Shown: piece by piece, positions 8,805 through 16,477 of the stretch
How positions within the stretch are numbered: the stretch's first letter is position 1
Layout: each line of letters opens with the position of its first letter
Origin: Candidatus Rokuibacteriota bacterium
GTDB lineage: Bacteria > Methylomirabilota > Methylomirabilia > Rokubacteriales > CSP1-6
Assembly: GCA_016179925.1 (NCBI GenBank)
Contig: JACPCG010000194.1
Span: 1-54,178 of the forward strand
DNA length: 54,178 bases
Direction: 5' to 3'
Translations under genes and position numbers: made by a program
Notes under the pieces: model-generated
What the model was told of the DNA's origin: nothing
The model's database searches: none
Seen by the model: only the letters and a program-made list of their open reading frames with translations

Positions 8805-9727
8805 TGCGGCGGGCGGCGCTCGCGATCGGCGCGCTGGCGCTCCTCGGCTGGCCGTGGGCCGCGCCGCCCTACTTCGTGTTCCTGGCGAGCCTCATCGTCG
8901 TCAACGCCATCGTGGCGATCGGGCTGAACCTCCTCTCCGGCTACACGAACCAGCTCTCGTTCGGCCACGCCGGGTTCCTCGCGGTCGGCGCGTACACCGC
9001 TGCGATCGTGGCGACGCGCTGGCCGGGCGTGCCGGTCGTGGCGCCGCTCCTCGCCGCGGCGCTCGTCACGGCGCTCGTGGGCCTGGCGCTGGGGATCCCG
9101 TGCCTCAGGCTCGAGGGACTCTACCTCGCGATGGCGACGCTCGCGTTCGGCTTCGTCGTCGTCGAGGCGATCCTGAACCTCGACTGGCTCACGCGCGGCA
9201 ACGACGGGCTCCGCGTCCCGGTGGCGCACCTGGGCTCCTGGGCGCTCGCCGGCGACCGGGAGCGCTACTACCTCGTGCTGCCGGTCGGCGCCGCGATGGT
9301 GTGGGCGGCCCTCAACCTCGCGCGGACGCGGACCGGGCGTGCGCTCCTCGCGATCCGCGAGAGCGAGATCGCGGCCCAGGCGAGCGGCGTGCACGTCGCG
9401 CGGTACCGGGCGCTCGCGTTCGTGGTCTCGGCGCTCTACACGGGCGTGGCCGGCGGGCTCTTCGCGTTCGTCGTCGGCTTCCTCTCGCCGGACGCGTTCG
9501 ACGTCTTTCTCTCCGTGGACTTCGTGGCCATGATCATCGTCGGCGGCCTCGGGTCGGTGCCCGGCTCGGTCGTCGGTGCCGCCGTGCTCACCGTGCTGCA
9601 CGACTCGCTCGCGGGGTTCCAGAACTACCGGCCGCTGATCTTCGGCGCGATCCTGATCGCCTCGATGCTGTTCATGCCGGGCGGCATCGCGAGCGCGTTC
9701 CGCTTCCTGAAAGGAGACAGAGTATGA
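8804..9727 (+). CDS. livM: Branched-chain-type ABC transporter permease LivM
   Basis: A 307-residue membrane protein with a hydrophobic N-terminal segment. The LivM signatures are GLNLLSGYTNQLSFGHAGFL, LRLEGLYLAMATLAFGF, LLAIRESEIAAQASGV (coupling loop) and FVAMIIVGGLGSVPGSVVGA. It pairs with LivH to form the transport channel of a LIV-type importer. The ATG overlaps the livH stop (TGATG). Its stop lies just inside the segment carrying the AGGAGG ribosome site of the binding-protein gene, so expression of the two is probably linked. Confidence 0.93.
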   Translation: MRRAALAIGALALLGWPWAAPPYFVFLASLIVVNAIVAIGLNLLSGYTNQLSFGHAGFLAVGAYTAAIVATRWPGVPVVAPLLAAALVTALVGLALGIPCLRLEGLYLAMATLAFGFVVVEAILNLDWLTRGNDGLRVPVAHLGSWALAGDRERYYLVLPVGAAMVWAALNLARTRTGRALLAIRESEIAAQASGVHVARYRALAFVVSALYTGVAGGLFAFVVGFLSPDAFDVFLSVDFVAMIIVGGLGSVPGSVVGAAVLTVLHDSLAGFQNYRPLIFGAILIASMLFMPGGIASAFRFLKGDRV

Positions 9728-9738
9728 GGAGGCAGCGT

Positions 9739-10899
9739 ATGAAAGCCATGCTCGCAGTCCTGACCGCAGTGGTTGTGGCCTTCGCCCTGGCGCCCGCGTC
9801 GGCACAGCAGGGCGTCACCGACACCGAGATCGTGCTCGGCTGCTCCAACTCGTTCTCGGGCCCGCTCGCGTTCACCGGCGAGCAGGCGACGAGGTTCGGC
9901 GTGGACCTCTACTTCAAGGTCGTGAACGACGCTGGCGGCATCCACGGCCGGAAGGTTCGGACGATCTACTACGACGACGGCTACAAGCCCCAGGAGGCGG
10001 TCGCGAACACGAAGAAGCTCGTCGAGCAGGACAGGGTGTTCGCGATCATCGCGCCGCAGGGCACGCCGCCCGTCGTCGCGACACTGGAGTACCTCGAGCA
10101 GAACAAGGTGCCGCTGCTGTTTCCCTTCCAGGGCTCGCCGGTGACGCGCGGGCGGAAGTACGTCTTCAGTGGCATGACGCTCTACGACCGGCAGTCGAAG
10201 ATGATGATCGACTACCTGGCGGGGCCGCGGAAGTACAAGAAGTTCGCCACGCTCTACCAGGACGATGAGTACGGCAAGGCGTTTCTCACCGCCTTCGAGA
10301 AGGATCTGGCGCGGCTCGGCCTGAAGATGGCCGCGGCCGAGTCCGTGAAGCGCGGCGTGACCGACGTGAGCGCGCAGATGGCGAAGCTCCAGGCGGCGAA
10401 GCCCGAGGTGCTGTTCATCGTGCTGACGCCGGGCCCGGGCGCCCAGGCGCTCAAGGAGCGGCAGAAGATCGGCTGGACGGACGTGGTGATGGTTTCCTCG
10501 GGCCCGCTGACCGACGAGCGGTACCTCGCCCTCGCGGGTGACGCGGCCGAGGGCGTCGAGGGGCTCTCGCTCTGGCCGGACCCGGTGGCGTCGGACCTGC
10601 CGGCGATGAGACTCTACCGCGAGCAGATGCAGAAGTACTTCCCGAAGAACGAGCCGAACCGCTACTCGATCTCCGGCTACTTCGCGGCGATGCTGTTCAC
10701 CGAGGGCGCCAAGCGCGCGGGCAAGAACCTCACGCGCGACTCGTTGATCGCGGCGCTCGAAGGCATCCGCGGGTTCGAGAGCGGGCTCCTGCCGCCGGTC
10801 TCGATCGGCGCCGACCACGAGACCCAGAAGCAGGGGTTCTGGGTGCGTGTCGAGCGGGGCAAGTTCAAGCAGCTCACCGACTGGCTCCGGTCGGACTAG
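9739..10899 (+). CDS. livK: LIV-type ABC transporter periplasmic binding protein
   Basis: A 386-residue periplasmic binding protein with a signal peptide (LAVLTAVVVAFALAPASAQQ, cleavage likely after ASA). The type I binding fold starts with VTDTEIVLGCSNSFSGPL and continues with DAGGIHGRKVRTIYYDDGY and ATLYQDDEYGKAF. GCSNSFSG rather than the usual G...P.TG is typical of the urea/amide and aromatic-type members. I chose the ATG at 9739 because AGGAGG (9727-9732) lies six bases upstream. An in-frame ATG at 9724 would place the ribosome site inside the gene. It would deliver solute to LivH/LivM. Ligand unknown. Confidence 0.92.
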   Translation: MKAMLAVLTAVVVAFALAPASAQQGVTDTEIVLGCSNSFSGPLAFTGEQATRFGVDLYFKVVNDAGGIHGRKVRTIYYDDGYKPQEAVANTKKLVEQDRVFAIIAPQGTPPVVATLEYLEQNKVPLLFPFQGSPVTRGRKYVFSGMTLYDRQSKMMIDYLAGPRKYKKFATLYQDDEYGKAFLTAFEKDLARLGLKMAAAESVKRGVTDVSAQMAKLQAAKPEVLFIVLTPGPGAQALKERQKIGWTDVVMVSSGPLTDERYLALAGDAAEGVEGLSLWPDPVASDLPAMRLYREQMQKYFPKNEPNRYSISGYFAAMLFTEGAKRAGKNLTRDSLIAALEGIRGFESGLLPPVSIGADHETQKQGFWVRVERGKFKQLTDWLRSD

Positions 10900-10904
10900 G
10901 TTGG

Positions 10905-11666
10905 ATGCTCAGCGTCGAAGATCTCTCGATCAGCTTCGGCGGCCTGGCCGCGCTCAGCGGCCTGGGCTTCGAAGTCGCCGAGCGGGAGATCTTCGCGCTG
11001 ATCGGCCCGAACGGCGCGGGGAAGTCCACGGTCTTCAACGTGGTGACCGGCCTCTACCGGCCCTCCAGCGGCCGCGTGAGGTTCCTGGGGGAGGACCTGC
11101 TGGCGCTCGCGCCGCACGAGATCGCGCGGCGCGGCGTCGCGCGCACCTTCCAGAACACCGAGGTCTTTCGCACGCTCACGGCGCTCGACAATGTCCTGAT
11201 CGGCCGCCACACCCATCTGCGATCGGGCGCCCTGCGCGGCGCGCTGGCGGTGGCCTCCGTGCGGCGGGAGGAGGCCGCCGCGCGGGGGACTGCCCGGGCG
11301 CTCCTGGAGCGGCTGGGGCTCGGCGAGGTCGCCGGGGTCGAGGCGGGGAGCCTTCCGCTCGGCTTCCAGAAGCGGCTCGAGCTGGCGCGCGCGCTCGCCT
11401 CCGAGCCGCGCCTGCTCCTGCTCGACGAGCCCGCCGGCGGCCTGAACCCGACCGAGACGCAGGCGCTGATGGAGGTCATCGTGCGTCTGCGCGACGAGCA
11501 CGGGCTCACCATCCTCGTCGTCGAGCACGACATGGAGCTGGTGATGGGCATCTCCGACCGCGTAGCCGTGCTGAACTACGGGCGCAAGATCGCGGAGGGC
11601 AAGCCGGACCGGATCGCGGCCGACCCCGCGGTGATCGAAGCGTACCTCGGAAGCGAAGACGACTAA
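10905..11666 (+). CDS. livG: LIV-type ABC transporter ATPase LivG
   Basis: A 253-residue ATPase. Walker A is GPNGAGKST (about residues 35-43), the ABC-type signature region is the LivG-type LPLGFQKRLELARAL, Walker B is LLLLDEPAGGLNPTE and the switch His is in VVEHDMELVMGIS. FQNTEVFRTLTALDNVLIG is the LivG-specific helical insert. The loop carries LGFQKR instead of LSYGxQRR, a common variant in this family. It starts six bases after the binding-protein stop with no strong ribosome site, suggesting coupling. It is separated from livF by the 212-base structured element described below. Confidence 0.94.
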   Translation: MLSVEDLSISFGGLAALSGLGFEVAEREIFALIGPNGAGKSTVFNVVTGLYRPSSGRVRFLGEDLLALAPHEIARRGVARTFQNTEVFRTLTALDNVLIGRHTHLRSGALRGALAVASVRREEAAARGTARALLERLGLGEVAGVEAGSLPLGFQKRLELARALASEPRLLLLDEPAGGLNPTETQALMEVIVRLRDEHGLTILVVEHDMELVMGISDRVAVLNYGRKIAEGKPDRIAADPAVIEAYLGSEDD

Positions 11667-11675
11667 TGCCCGTCT

Positions 11676-11887
11676 GCGAAATCATGTCACGAGCTGCCGC
11701 CACGCCCGGCGCCCACGGGCACGGGTGACAGGGGTCGCGGTGACCCGTTCCCGCCGCGTGGTCGCGGACCGGGCGCGCCCGGATGGAGCCCAGCCGCAAC
11801 GGAGCAGCGGACGCGTGCCGCGTGGTCACGTGACCCCTGTCACCCGCGCCCGTGGGCGCCGCCGCGCGGCCGTGAACATGATTTCGC
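11676..11887. other. Structured intergenic element, copy 1 (long covarying stem, terminal inverted repeats)
   Basis: The livG-livF gap is filled by one long imperfect palindrome. The ends are gcgaaatcatg (11676-11686) and its exact inverse catgatttcgc (11877-11887). The main stem pairs 11708-11736 with 11832-11860, 28 of 29 positions complementary. The apical part holds the perfect palindrome gggcgcgccc, then tggagcccagccgcaac and ggacgcgtgccgcgtggtc. The same apical sequence recurs in the copy at 33.6 kb. There the stem bases differ on both sides in matching ways. No coding frame is credible. It may be a structured RNA processed from, or acting within, the liv mRNA, or a palindromic miniature mobile element. 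I cannot assign it to a known family. Confidence 0.7.
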
Positions 11888-11903
11888 CGAGGGGGCAGTA
11901 GCG

Positions 11904-12653
11904 GTGGAGGCGGCGCTCGAGATCCACGACCTCGCCGTCTACTACGGCAAGCGCCGGGCGGTCGAAGGCGTGTCGCTCACGGTGGGCCGGGGCGAGATCG
12001 TCACGCTGCTCGGCGCGAACGGGAGCGGCAAGTCCACCACGCTGCGCGCCATCTCGGGGCTCGTCCGGCCGGCGCGCGGCCGCATCCTCTACGACGGGCG
12101 CGACATCACGAAGACGCCCGCCGACCGCATCGTCGCCGCGGGGGTCAGCCACGTGCCCGAGGGGCGCGACGTCTTCCCCGAGTTCACCGTGCTGGAGAAC
12201 CTCCTCGTCGGCGGCCACACCGTCGCGCGCGGCGAGATGGACGAGCGGCTCGAGGGCGCGTTCCGGCTCTTCCCCGTGCTGCGCGAGCGGCGGCTCCAGC
12301 TCGCCGGCACGCTCTCCGGCGGCGAGCAGCAGATGCTCGCGATCGCCCGCGCGCTCATGACGCGCCCGCGCCTCCTGCTGCTCGACGAGCCCTCGCTGGG
12401 GCTCGCGCCGATGCTCGCGCGCGAGATCTTCCGCACCATCCGGACCATCAACGAGGACGGCGTCGCGGTCCTCCTGGTCGAGCAGAACGCGCGGCGGGCG
12501 CTCCGCCTCGCGGCGCGGGGCTACGTGCTCGAGACGGGGCGCGTCGTCGTCGAAGGGACCAGCCGCCGGCTCGGCGAGGATCCGCGCGTGCGCTCCGCCT
12601 ACCTCGGGCTCGCGAAGGGCGCCGCCGGCCCGTTCATGAATCGTCCGGCCTAA
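11904..12653 (+). CDS. livF: LIV-type ABC transporter ATPase LivF
   Basis: A 249-residue ATPase. LEIHDLAVYYGKRRAVEGVS opens the fold. Walker A is GANGSGKST, the signature motif is LSGGEQQMLAIARAL, Walker B is LLLLDEPSLGLAP and the switch region is LLVEQNARRAL. VPEGRDVFPEFTVLENL is the LivF-specific block (VPEGR.VF). It completes a five-gene LIV importer. The GTG start at 11904 has a GAGGGGG purine run about seven bases upstream, directly after the structured element, so that element could influence its translation (inference). The 3' end converges on a minus-strand operon with only three bases between stops. Confidence 0.94.
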   Translation: MEAALEIHDLAVYYGKRRAVEGVSLTVGRGEIVTLLGANGSGKSTTLRAISGLVRPARGRILYDGRDITKTPADRIVAAGVSHVPEGRDVFPEFTVLENLLVGGHTVARGEMDERLEGAFRLFPVLRERRLQLAGTLSGGEQQMLAIARALMTRPRLLLLDEPSLGLAPMLAREIFRTIRTINEDGVAVLLVEQNARRALRLAARGYVLETGRVVVEGTSRRLGEDPRVRSAYLGLAKGAAGPFMNRPA

Positions 12654-12656
12654 CGG

Positions 12657-13346
12657 TCACGCGACCTCGACGTCGTCGACGTCGATCCAGACGAGGGTGG
12701 GGAAGGGGCGGGGCCGCCCGTCCGCGCGGCGCGGGTACACACGGCGGCGGGTCGGAAACAGGAGACCCGGGACGGGGCGATGTGCCGCGCTGTAGTGCGC
12801 GGCCCGGGCCCAGCCGCCGAAGACCTCGGCCGTGTAGTCGTGGCGGCGGAGCCGTCCCGCAGCGTCGAAGTAGAAGACCTGCTCCCGCGAGTGCGTCGGC
12901 AGGCCGGGGGGAAAGGTGACGTGCAGCCGGCGCCAGCGCTCGCCGCTCTCTTCCCACGGCTCGATCTCGCGCGCGGCGACGCCGGGCGCGAGGAAGAGGA
13001 ACGACGCCGTGAAGTAGTTCCAGAGCGCGTAGCCGGCGAAGTGCAACGCGTCGAGATGGTCCCACCAGAGCGTGCGCCGGAAGCCGCGAAAGAAGGCGCG
13101 CGGGTTCTCGCGCCGCGCCAGGACCGCGCCCGCGTCGGACTCGATGCTGACGGCCGCCGCCTCAAAGACGCGCGGCTCGCCCGTCGCGATCGTCGCCTCG
13201 TACGCGCGGAACGCCCGCGGCCTCCCCTTCGACGCGAGGGCCACACCGCCCGAGCGGAGACGCGCGCGGATCTCACGCGCGCTCCGCCACCGCGCGAGGC
13301 CACCGTGGGCCTCGAGTGTTGCCGCCAGGAGGCCGGCCGGTGTCAG
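12657..13346 (-). CDS. Conserved hypothetical protein, about 229 residues, CTG start proposed
   Basis: A soluble protein rich in Arg, Trp and aromatic residues, with no signal peptide or membrane segment. Segments such as TPAGLLAATLEAHGGLARWR, WWDHLDALHFAGYALWNYF, RLHVTFPPGLPTHS, FYFDAAGRLRRHDYTAEVFG and FPTLVWIDVDDVEVA suggest a beta-rich fold with a lipid- or ligand-carrying character, but I do not recognise the family with certainty. No ATG or GTG lies before the conserved start. A CTG at 13346 overlaps the upstream gene's stop as CTGA, mimicking the ATGA overlaps seen elsewhere, so I propose it as the start. It is the last gene of the ArsR-led operon. Confidence 0.6.
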   Translation of the reverse strand: MTPAGLLAATLEAHGGLARWRSAREIRARLRSGGVALASKGRPRAFRAYEATIATGEPRVFEAAAVSIESDAGAVLARRENPRAFFRGFRRTLWWDHLDALHFAGYALWNYFTASFLFLAPGVAAREIEPWEESGERWRRLHVTFPPGLPTHSREQVFYFDAAGRLRRHDYTAEVFGGWARAAHYSAAHRPVPGLLFPTRRRVYPRRADGRPRPFPTLVWIDVDDVEVA

Positions 13347-13705
13347 GGTCGAGCGGCCCGCCGCTGCCAGAGCCCCAGGAGGGCTCCGGTGGGATCGGCG
13401 ACGATGCTGAACCAGCCGTAGTTCGCCACTTCCGTCTTGTCCTGGACGACCCGCGCGCCGAGGGCTGCTGCCTTCTTCGTCGCCGCGGCCACGTCGTCGA
13501 CCAGCACGTACGCGAGCCACTGCGAGGGCGCTCCGGCGACGGGGTGCTTCATGATCCCGCCTCCCGTGCCGTCGCCGACTCCGATCATCGTGTAGCCAAT
13601 GCCCGGCATGTCCTCGAGCTTCCACTCGAACAAGCCCGCGTAGAACGCCTTCGCCCGGGCCGGGTCCTGCGTCTGCAGCTCGACGTGCACGAACGGATTT
13701 GCCAT
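13343..13705 (-). CDS. VOC/glyoxalase-like domain protein
   Basis: A 120-residue single-chain vicinal-oxygen-chelate protein. NPFVHVELQTQDPARAKAFY begins the first unit, LFEWKLEDMPG follows, GGGIMKHPVAGAPSQWLAYV links to the second unit (VDDVAAATKKAAALGARVV), and FSIVADPTGALLGLWQ closes it. This is the CFP-30/hydroxylase-type subset often annotated 'VOC family', several of which confer small-molecule resistance or act as lyases. The ATG has AAGGAGA upstream. It lies in an operon with an SRPBCC protein and a DUF899 protein, a combination common downstream of ArsR-type regulators. Exact substrate unknown. Confidence 0.85.
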   Translation of the reverse strand: MANPFVHVELQTQDPARAKAFYAGLFEWKLEDMPGIGYTMIGVGDGTGGGIMKHPVAGAPSQWLAYVLVDDVAAATKKAAALGARVVQDKTEVANYGWFSIVADPTGALLGLWQRRAARP

Positions 13706-13778
13706 ACGCGTCTCCTTGCGTGAGATCAGTGCGGCAGCGCCTTCGGCCCCTCCCTCGAGCACCCCGTGGGCGTCCCGC

Positions 13779-14219
13779 CTATCGCGCCAGCAGGTCGGCG
13801 AGGCGGTCGAGGCAGCCGTTCCATCCACGGTCGTGGTCGCCGCGCGCCTTCTCGCTCGGGAACAGCTCGTGCATCACGACGACCTCCGTCGAGCCCGCGA
13901 GGTCGCGGAACTCGACCGTGACCAGCGTCTCGCCCAGCTCCGGCTCGGCCTCCCAGCGCCAGGAGTAGACGAGCCGCTCCGGCCGCCGCACCTCGCGATA
14001 GACCCCGGAGAGGTAGAAGATATCGCCGTCGGGGAGCTTCCGCATCCCGAGCCGGTAGGCGCCGCCGACCCGAAGATCGACGCTGGCCGTCGGCGTCGCG
14101 TAGCCCGGCGGCCCCCACCACCGAGTCAGGGCTTCCGGGGTCGTCCAGGCCTGGAAGACCTGCTCGCGGGGCGCCGCGAAGACGCGCTTGAGGTGGAGCG
14201 TCGTCTCGGGGTTGGCCAT
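13779..14219 (-). CDS. SRPBCC (AHSA1-type) ligand-binding protein
   Basis: A 146-residue START-like protein. LHLKRVFAAPREQVFQAWTT with EALTRWWGPPGY is the canonical start of the Aha1-type SRPBCC family. DLRVGGAYRLGM, GVYREVRRPERLVYSW, ETLVTVEF and a closing GWNGCLDRLADLLA helix follow. These small helix-grip proteins bind hydrophobic ligands, but their biological role is mostly unknown. In ArsR-SRPBCC pairs they are thought to serve in response to the regulator's ligand (known association). The start ATG is supported by the conserved N-terminus. Seven bases separate it from the DUF899 gene upstream. Confidence 0.9.
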   Translation of the reverse strand: MANPETTLHLKRVFAAPREQVFQAWTTPEALTRWWGPPGYATPTASVDLRVGGAYRLGMRKLPDGDIFYLSGVYREVRRPERLVYSWRWEAEPELGETLVTVEFRDLAGSTEVVVMHELFPSEKARGDHDRGWNGCLDRLADLLAR

Positions 14220-14226
14220 GACGCCC

Positions 14227-14712
14227 TCACCTGGCCCATGCGATGTCGGCGGTCTGGACCCCGGGTAGCATCCAGAACACCTCCAGCACGGACGGGCAGT
14301 GCTTGTCGCGCGCCACGTTGACCTGCTTGACGATGCGCAGGGCGCCATTGTCTCTCGCGAGGATCGAGACGCCGGGCTGGGCTTTGCCCTTGTCGTCCTC
14401 GAATCCGAGATCGCGGATGAACGAGGTGCCCTGCGCCGAGTAGAGCCTGCACTGCCATCCCCGCGCCTTCAAGTACGCCGCTTGAGTCTTCGGGTCATCG
14501 GGGCCGACCACGCAGAAGCCGGCCACCTTCTCCAGGTGCCCGAGCATTCCGTTGAACTCGTCGCCCCAGAGGGCGCAGTTGGGGCAATGCTTCCCCATGT
14601 TGTGGAGCACCACGAGGAGCTCGTGTCGCCCGAACATCGCGGAGAGCTTCACCCCGTGGCCCGCCTGGTCGTAGAGCGTGTAGTCCTGGACCGTTTCGAC
14701 GGCTTGCGCCAT
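14227..14712 (-). CDS. DUF899/thioredoxin-like protein
   Basis: A 161-residue thioredoxin-fold protein of the DUF899 type. ETVQDYTLYDQAGHGVKLS precedes a beta-strand VVLHNMGKHCPNCALWGDEF with a CPNC pair (Cys43 and Cys46) at the usual redox position. GFCVVGPDDPKTQAAYLKARG and SFIRDLGFEDDKG are typical of this family, and CPSVLEVFWMLPGVQTADI ends it. It is likely a cytoplasmic thiol-redox protein of unknown partner. It overlaps the regulator gene upstream by 64 bases in another frame, an unusually long overlap. Its ATG at 14712 is supported by the conserved start and a GGAGG-like run inside the overlap. Confidence 0.82.
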   Translation of the reverse strand: MAQAVETVQDYTLYDQAGHGVKLSAMFGRHELLVVLHNMGKHCPNCALWGDEFNGMLGHLEKVAGFCVVGPDDPKTQAAYLKARGWQCRLYSAQGTSFIRDLGFEDDKGKAQPGVSILARDNGALRIVKQVNVARDKHCPSVLEVFWMLPGVQTADIAWAR

Positions 14713-15047
14713 GGCTTTCCTCCCTTTGGCGTGTTCAGGTAGCGGTCGAGAGCGTCGAGCTGCGCCCCCCAGAAGCGTTCGTAGCGCGCGATCCAGTCGG
14801 CGGCGCGCCGGAGCGGCGCCGCGCCGAGATGGCAGCGGTGGACCCGGCCGTCGCGCTCGCGCACGAGGAGCCCCGCCTCCTCGAGGACGCGCACGTGCTT
14901 GGAGATCGCGGGGAGCGAGACGTCGAAGGGCTCCGAGAGCTCCGTCACCGTCGATTCGCCGATCGCCAGCCGGGTCAGGATCGCCCGGCGGGTGGGATCG
15001 GCGAGCGCCGCGAAGGTCGCGTTGAGCGACGGCGGGGTTGCGATCAT
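14649..15047 (-). CDS. ArsR-family transcriptional regulator
   Basis: A 132-residue winged-helix repressor. FAALADPTRRAILTRLAIGE, STVTELSEPFDVSLPAISKH and VRVLEEAGLLVRERDGRVHR are the classic ArsR helix-turn-helix and wing. No metal-binding CVC motif is present, so it belongs to the non-metal, SRPBCC-associated subset. ALDRYLNTPKGGKP is the usual end of such proteins, and the last 20 or so residues (Arg/Thr-rich) extend into the next gene and may be dispensable. It heads a five-gene minus-strand operon. An AT-rich repeated motif 31-54 bases upstream is a good autoregulatory operator candidate. Confidence 0.88.
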   Translation of the reverse strand: MIATPPSLNATFAALADPTRRAILTRLAIGESTVTELSEPFDVSLPAISKHVRVLEEAGLLVRERDGRVHRCHLGAAPLRRAADWIARYERFWGAQLDALDRYLNTPKGGKPWRKPSKRSRTTRSTTRRATG

Positions 15048-15077
15048 CAGCGGCGGTGGGTTCTCGGGGTCTGGCCG

Positions 15078-15101
15078 ATAGTTAACAAGATAGTTAACTA
15101 T
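15078..15101 (-). promoter_or_regulatory. AT-rich operator/promoter of the ArsR-led operon
   Basis: Two copies of atagttaac (15078-15086 and 15090-15098) are spaced by three bases. Each contains the palindrome gttaac, and the second lies in the 10-base palindrome tagttaacta. This is a striking AT island in DNA that is otherwise highly GC-rich, just upstream of the regulator's ATG. It probably overlaps the core promoter, so the ArsR dimer would repress by blocking polymerase. The pairing of regulator and site is inferred. Confidence 0.65.
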
Positions 15102-15152
15102 TAGACCGGCGGCCGGTCCGTGTCAAGCGGTCGCGGTCGACCCGCCCGCCGT

Positions 15153-15182
15153 TTGCCGTGTCCCGTGGCGGCACGCTACACT
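15153..15182 (+). promoter_or_regulatory. Sigma70-like promoter of the PaaK-like ligase operon
   Basis: TTGCCG (15153-15158) is followed after 18 bases by TACACT (15177-15182). This is a reasonable -35/-10 pair that would start transcription near 15189, leaving a leader of about 20 bases before the ATG at 15209. It faces away from the ArsR promoter, making the 160-base gap a divergent control region. Confidence 0.5.
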
Positions 15183-15208
15183 CCTCGCTCGTGAAGGCTC
15201 CGCTCCCG

Positions 15209-16477
15209 ATGCTGCAGCCGGAGCTGGAGGCGCTCGAGCGCGGCCGCCTGGACGCGCTCGTCCTCGAGCGACTGCGCGCGGCGCTCGCCGCGGCGCTCGC
15301 CAATCCGGCCCACGCCCGCCGCCTCGGCGGCGCGCGGCCGGAAGACATCGGGCGTCCGGAGGACTGGCGCGGCCTCCCGTTCCTCACCAAGGCGGAGCTG
15401 CGCGACGCCTACCCGTTCGGCCTCGCCGGCGCGCGCGAGCAGGGCTACCGGCGCATCCACATGTCGAGCGGGACCACGGGGAACCCCATCCTCAACCCGT
15501 ACACGACAGCCGACATCCGCCAGTGGGGCGAGGTGATGGCGCGCTGCTACGTCGCGGCCGGCGTGACCGCGCGGGACGTCATCCAGATCACGCCGTCGTT
15601 CGGGCTCTTCACGGGCGGCTTCGGGTTCCACTACGGCGCCGAGCGGCTCGGCGCGATGGTGATCCCGATGGGCGCCGGGCGCACGTCGCTCCAGCTCAGG
15701 CTCATGCGCGACCTCAAGGCGACGGTTGTGACCGCGATCGCGACGTACCCGCTGCGCATGATCGAAGTGGCGCGCGAGGAGAAGTTCGACCTCGGCTCGC
15801 TCTCCCTCCGCACCGGCATCTTCGGATCCGAGATGTGGTCCGACGAGCTGCGCGCGCGGATCGAGAAGGAGCTGGGGATCCGCGCGTACGACATCATCGG
15901 AATGACCGAGACCGGCGGGCCCGGCATGGGCATCGACTGCGCGGCCCGCGCGGGGATCCACGTGTGGGAAGACCATTTCTTCGCCGAGATCGTGGACCCG
16001 ACGACGGGCGCCGCGGTCGCGGACGGGAGCGAGGGCGAGCTGGTGGTTACCACGCTGACCCGCGAGGGGCTGCCGCTCGTGCGCTACCGGACCCACGACC
16101 TGACGCGGGTCGTCTCGCGCGCGCGGTGTGAGTGCGGCCGCACCTCGCTCAGGCTCGACCGGCTGCGCGGCCGCACGGACGACATGGTGATCTTCAAGGG
16201 CGTGAACTTCTATCCGCGCCAGATCGAGACGGTGCTGCTGCAGCACCCGGGCGTGAGCCACGAGTACCAGATCGTCCTCGACTCGGACGGCGGCGACCGG
16301 ATGACAGTGCTCGTCGAGACCGAGCCCGGGTGCGATTCCGGGGTGGGCGCGCGCATCCGCCGCGAGCTCCACAATCTCCTGGCGCTCTCGCCGGACGTCC
16401 GCCTCCTCCCGCTCGGCGAGATCGAACGGCCCCCGGGCAAGGCGGTGCGGGTCGTGGACCGCCGAACGACGCGATGA
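15209..16477 (+). CDS. Phenylacetate-CoA ligase family enzyme (PaaK-like)
   Basis: A 422-residue adenylate-forming enzyme. MLQPELEALERGRLDALVLE is the usual PaaK start. MSSGTTGNPILNPYT is the ATP-binding P-loop. DIIGMTETGGPGMG is the A5 motif. VRYRTHDLTRVVSRA with CECGRTSLRLDRLRGR is the hinge region with the paired cysteines typical of this family. DDMVIFKGVNFYPRQIE begins the small C-terminal domain. It activates an aryl or acyl acid to its CoA ester using ATP. Earlier in-frame GTG codons at 15158 and 15191 exist, but the first lies inside the promoter. The stop overlaps the next gene (ATGA). The downstream CoA-transferase and acyl-CoA dehydrogenase suggest a short acid-oxidation pathway. 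Confidence 0.88.
   Translation: MLQPELEALERGRLDALVLERLRAALAAALANPAHARRLGGARPEDIGRPEDWRGLPFLTKAELRDAYPFGLAGAREQGYRRIHMSSGTTGNPILNPYTTADIRQWGEVMARCYVAAGVTARDVIQITPSFGLFTGGFGFHYGAERLGAMVIPMGAGRTSLQLRLMRDLKATVVTAIATYPLRMIEVAREEKFDLGSLSLRTGIFGSEMWSDELRARIEKELGIRAYDIIGMTETGGPGMGIDCAARAGIHVWEDHFFAEIVDPTTGAAVADGSEGELVVTTLTREGLPLVRYRTHDLTRVVSRARCECGRTSLRLDRLRGRTDDMVIFKGVNFYPRQIETVLLQHPGVSHEYQIVLDSDGGDRMTVLVETEPGCDSGVGARIRRELHNLLALSPDVRLLPLGEIERPPGKAVRVVDRRTTR

Noticed and set aside
11676-11887. Treating the livG-livF element as an ordinary intrinsic terminator
   Set aside because: At over 200 bases with terminal repeats, a conserved apical sequence and no T-run it is far larger than a terminator, and it lies inside an operon whose next gene must still be expressed.
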